64,000 nucleotides of DNA, from assembly GCF_001039355.2 (NCBI RefSeq), contig NW_019775780.1:434001-498000 (forward strand). The letters are read 5' to 3'. The notes beneath the pieces are model-generated. The model ran no database searches, was not told where the DNA came from, and saw only the letters and a list, made by a program, of their open reading frames with translations. The DNA is from Lingula anatina (lineage: Eukaryota; Brachiopoda; Lingulata; Lingulida; Lingulidae). Position numbers and translations under genes: made by a program. Shown here one piece after another: positions 61,722-64,000 of this stretch (positions are counted from its first letter, which is position 1; each line of letters begins with the position of its first letter).

Positions 61722-64000
61722 ACGGTAAAGTGCCATGAATTTCGAACGCCTCTTGAATTTCGAACGATCTTAAAATCGGCCGTCTGGACTTTTTTCTGGA
61801 CCTTGAATTTCGGCCGGTAAGCAATTTTGCGCGATCTTGATTTCGTGAATTTCGTACACCTTAAAATCGGCCACCGGGCTTTTCTCGCGCTTATAAAGAT
61901 CTAACAGTCGGCAATGTTGCCCTAGCGTACCATTACCTGAGTACTACANTTGCACTCCACAGCCCTGAAGATAAAGAGCTAGACTTCCTTGAGCTATTGG
62001 AGGTAAGCGAGGAAATCTCCTCAGAAGACTTAACTACTGCCTACATTCTGAAAACTAGCCAAATATTATCAAGTCAGTCTATAGAAAGAATAGACCAGCC
62101 TTCACAAGAACTGATCCATGTTAACAAAGCCTTTCACAACCACGTACAAGGCACTGACTTTGAGGGACCTTATCTGAAGACAGTTAAATTCCAACACAAT
62201 TCACTTTGTACTGTAATACACATGAGCTCAGTAAAAGGGATCGATATCTGGATACCCACATGTAAAGATTTCTACGAAGCTGAAACAATAGACAGAGGGA
62301 ATAATGGAATTCAAATTAAAGTAAATTACAAAGAAACATCAAATGAAAACAAACGGAACTTAGAACTTGGGCCCATATCACTAACTTTCTACAGAAATAC
62401 GAAGAAGATTCAAATACAAGGGAATGCATACCTATTATGGGTAAAGGAACACTTCCCAGTGATTAATAGACTTGTAAATAACCAAATCTGTGGAGAACAA
62501 GCAAGGGAGCTAGAGGCCTCGATAGCTGAAGATTATGGGATGGACACAGACAATCACAACAATGAAAGCATCAGTGAAAGTTGCAATGACGGCACCCCCT
62601 CCCCGGCAGATGCTACTAAACCAAAACTACGTAGAAAATCAAACACATCCAAAGTACATGTAGCAGTGACAGCATTAAAAGGAGGAGCACAAGCCTCTAT
62701 CAATAAACTGCAACGGGAAATGGGGATCATCAGAGATAGACTACAAAACATAGAAGCTGAAAACTGTGAGGTTATATTCCAAGCTTCCCAGTTTCCACTC
62801 TCCAGAATTGTTAACATAGAACAAAGACTCACAGCCATTGAGAAAAGCATAGCAAATATGGAAAAGAATATTGAGACTCAACAGCTTCATACTGACAAAC
62901 TCATGAAAGCTAAGCAAGATGGGAACAACAATAGAGGTGTCAAACCAGCTACTACAATAATAAGCCCCCAGCGAGACACAGGAAATGCCCACTATACAGA
63001 GGATACAGCAATTAAGCAATTAGCCCCAAGCACACCAACAGACCAAAATCAAGGTAGACACAACTCCACTGGAAGCACAAGTGTCAAGTACCTATCACCA
63101 AACATCCCAGTTAGCCGAAACTCAGACAAAGGCCACACCACAGTCAAAAAATTAAAACCAAGCACCCCAGGACAACCTCACCAAAAGCAGACATTTGACA
63201 GCCAAAATAAACAGACAGCAGTTAAACAATCCTATGAGCATCCCATCCCCGTGTCCAATACACAAACAAAGGACAGTAACCCAAGACAATTAGAGCAATC
63301 AATGGAGGTGGGAGATAAACAGGCGACAGTACAGGTAGATTCCTCTCAGAACAAAGAGCAAAATAGATTGTATAAGATCAACGTATCCTGCTCAAACACA
63401 TTCCAAGCTCTCAGCGGACTGGGAGAAGACGAAATCTTACAAACTAGAGACACAATCTTTGAGGATCATCATCAAAGAGAAAACCACGAAGAATCAGCCA
63501 GGAATGAAAAGAGAGTACACCACAGTCAAGAACATACAGCTAATGCACAAAATAACACACCTTCATTCCATCCAATGCTGCAACACCAGAGAGAAACGAC
63601 AGTAAACGCTCAATCTTCAAGCAACCCAGATTCGAGCGAAAGTACCCAAAGACAGCGAGATGCACAAAAAAACACCAAACCAACACAAAATAAACATGTT
63701 ATAGTGACAGACTCAATAGGGAAACACCTTGATGGTAAAAGAATGGATAGATCGCATGTGAAAATCTTAAGAGGGAAAACTATTGCAGATGCACATGACT
63801 ACATTTGCAAATCAAACCTAGGAAGCCCAGAATCGCTGACTTTCATTCTAGGGACCAACAATATCAACCATCAGAGTGTAGAAGAAACTATCTCGGAACT
63901 ACACCACCTACGAGACACAACGGAAAGAAAATATCCAGATTGTGAGATATACTTGGCAGGGATATTAAATCGGCAAAACAACCAAAACTTCAACAGGAAA
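61722..64000 (+). mobile_element. 5' part of a LINE-like (non-LTR) retrotransposon
   Basis: Composition changes abruptly near 61722-61740, from AT-rich intron to CpG-containing sequence. About 150 bp of repeated motifs (gaatttcgaacg, ttgaatttcgg, cttaaaatcggcc) are followed by a long A-rich-strand ORF typical of LINE ORF1. The reverse-transcriptase ORF would follow beyond the window. The left boundary is approximate. The N at 61949 lies within the element's leader. Confidence 0.75.
62222..64000 (+). CDS. LINE ORF1-like protein with coiled coil and SGNH-hydrolase-like domain, 3'-truncated
   Basis: The frame is open from 61865 to the last base of the window. The first in-frame ATG is 62222, giving 593 codons so far. 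Coding-like sequence precedes that ATG (for example YLKTVKFQHNSL), so either a non-ATG start or an upstream start damaged near the N at 61949 is possible. N-terminal part: SLTFYRNTKKIQIQGNAYL, then HFPVI, as in ORF1-type proteins. Residues about 150-235 form a heptad-rich coiled coil. A long Gln/Asn/Ser/Thr-rich linker follows. From residue about 492 comes HVIVTDSIGKHL, and at about 541 FILGTNNIN; these fit block I and block III of the SGNH/GDSL esterase fold carried by ORF1 of CR1/L2-like LINEs. The catalytic Ser is present, but the usual GDS is TDS. The final Asp-His block is outside the window. Probable role: RNA-binding/chaperone partner of the reverse transcriptase. Confidence 0.7.
   Translation, partial: MSSVKGIDIWIPTCKDFYEAETIDRGNNGIQIKVNYKETSNENKRNLELGPISLTFYRNTKKIQIQGNAYLLWVKEHFPVINRLVNNQICGEQARELEASIAEDYGMDTDNHNNESISESCNDGTPSPADATKPKLRRKSNTSKVHVAVTALKGGAQASINKLQREMGIIRDRLQNIEAENCEVIFQASQFPLSRIVNIEQRLTAIEKSIANMEKNIETQQLHTDKLMKAKQDGNNNRGVKPATTIISPQRDTGNAHYTEDTAIKQLAPSTPTDQNQGRHNSTGSTSVKYLSPNIPVSRNSDKGHTTVKKLKPSTPGQPHQKQTFDSQNKQTAVKQSYEHPIPVSNTQTKDSNPRQLEQSMEVGDKQATVQVDSSQNKEQNRLYKINVSCSNTFQALSGLGEDEILQTRDTIFEDHHQRENHEESARNEKRVHHSQEHTANAQNNTPSFHPMLQHQRETTVNAQSSSNPDSSESTQRQRDAQKNTKPTQNKHVIVTDSIGKHLDGKRMDRSHVKILRGKTIADAHDYICKSNLGSPESLTFILGTNNINHQSVEETISELHHLRDTTERKYPDCEIYLAGILNRQNNQNFNRK

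Noticed and set aside
62554-63019. Two minus-strand frames of 98 and 92 codons
   Set aside because: They are antisense shadows of the long plus-strand ORF1-like frame, which is open through the whole region.
1-64000. CRISPR arrays, bacterial operons, riboswitches, tRNA or rRNA genes
   Set aside because: The window is intron-containing animal DNA; no array of regularly spaced repeats and no cloverleaf or rRNA-like sequence was seen on reading.

Overview
The window is animal nuclear DNA. Protein-coding genes are split by many GT-AG introns, the base composition is AT-rich, and there are (GT)n microsatellites, several mobile elements and no bacterial-style operons. Both recognisable genes resemble their human counterparts at typical invertebrate-to-vertebrate distance. 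The repeats (a LINE-type ORF1 with an SGNH-hydrolase-like domain, a harbinger-like MITE, a decayed multicopy 'TGCD'-motif gene and a CAGGGGCGGAT-ended element) are of kinds seen in corals, molluscs, lancelets and similar animals. I would call it a marine invertebrate metazoan and cannot name the phylum from the sequence.

Layout. Positions 7-4604 (minus) hold nine exons of a mitochondrial carrier homolog (MTCH2-like), whose 3' end lies beyond the left edge. A gap of 514 bp, probably a shared bidirectional promoter, separates its ATG from that of the next gene on the plus strand. Positions 5119-15570 (plus) hold a complete 22-exon TRAPPC10 gene, read here as a continuous 1,086-residue frame. 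One of its introns (10000-10433) has U12-type signals, and another carries a GC-rich minisatellite next to an N base. Positions 15.8-18.05 kb (minus) hold a broken copy of a multicopy mobile-type gene, itself interrupted by a 518-bp MITE.

From about 20.6 kb to at least 59 kb lies what looks like the 5' part of one very long plus-strand gene that I could not identify. It has a CpG-containing first exon, probable non-coding exons, and four separate first coding exons (24306, 33981, 36758, 58923). Each has its own ATG, an in-frame stop just upstream, and a 5' splice site leaving phase 0. This is the pattern of alternative promoters feeding one common downstream exon, which would lie past the right edge. 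The intervening tens of kilobases are introns without recognisable genes. They contain a 168-bp TIR element (25550-25717), a 161-bp tandem duplication (41.9-42.2 kb), GT microsatellites, and a 728-bp GC-richer insertion flanked by a 10-bp direct repeat (52179-52906).

The last 2.3 kb is the 5' end of a LINE-like retrotransposon: a 5' region of repeated motifs, then an ORF that stays open to the last base, with a coiled coil followed by a partial SGNH/GDSL-esterase-like domain.

MTCH2 (outer-membrane protein insertion) and TRAPPC10 (TRAPPII, Golgi trafficking) are housekeeping genes with no known direct partnership. Their head-to-head arrangement suggests co-expression only.
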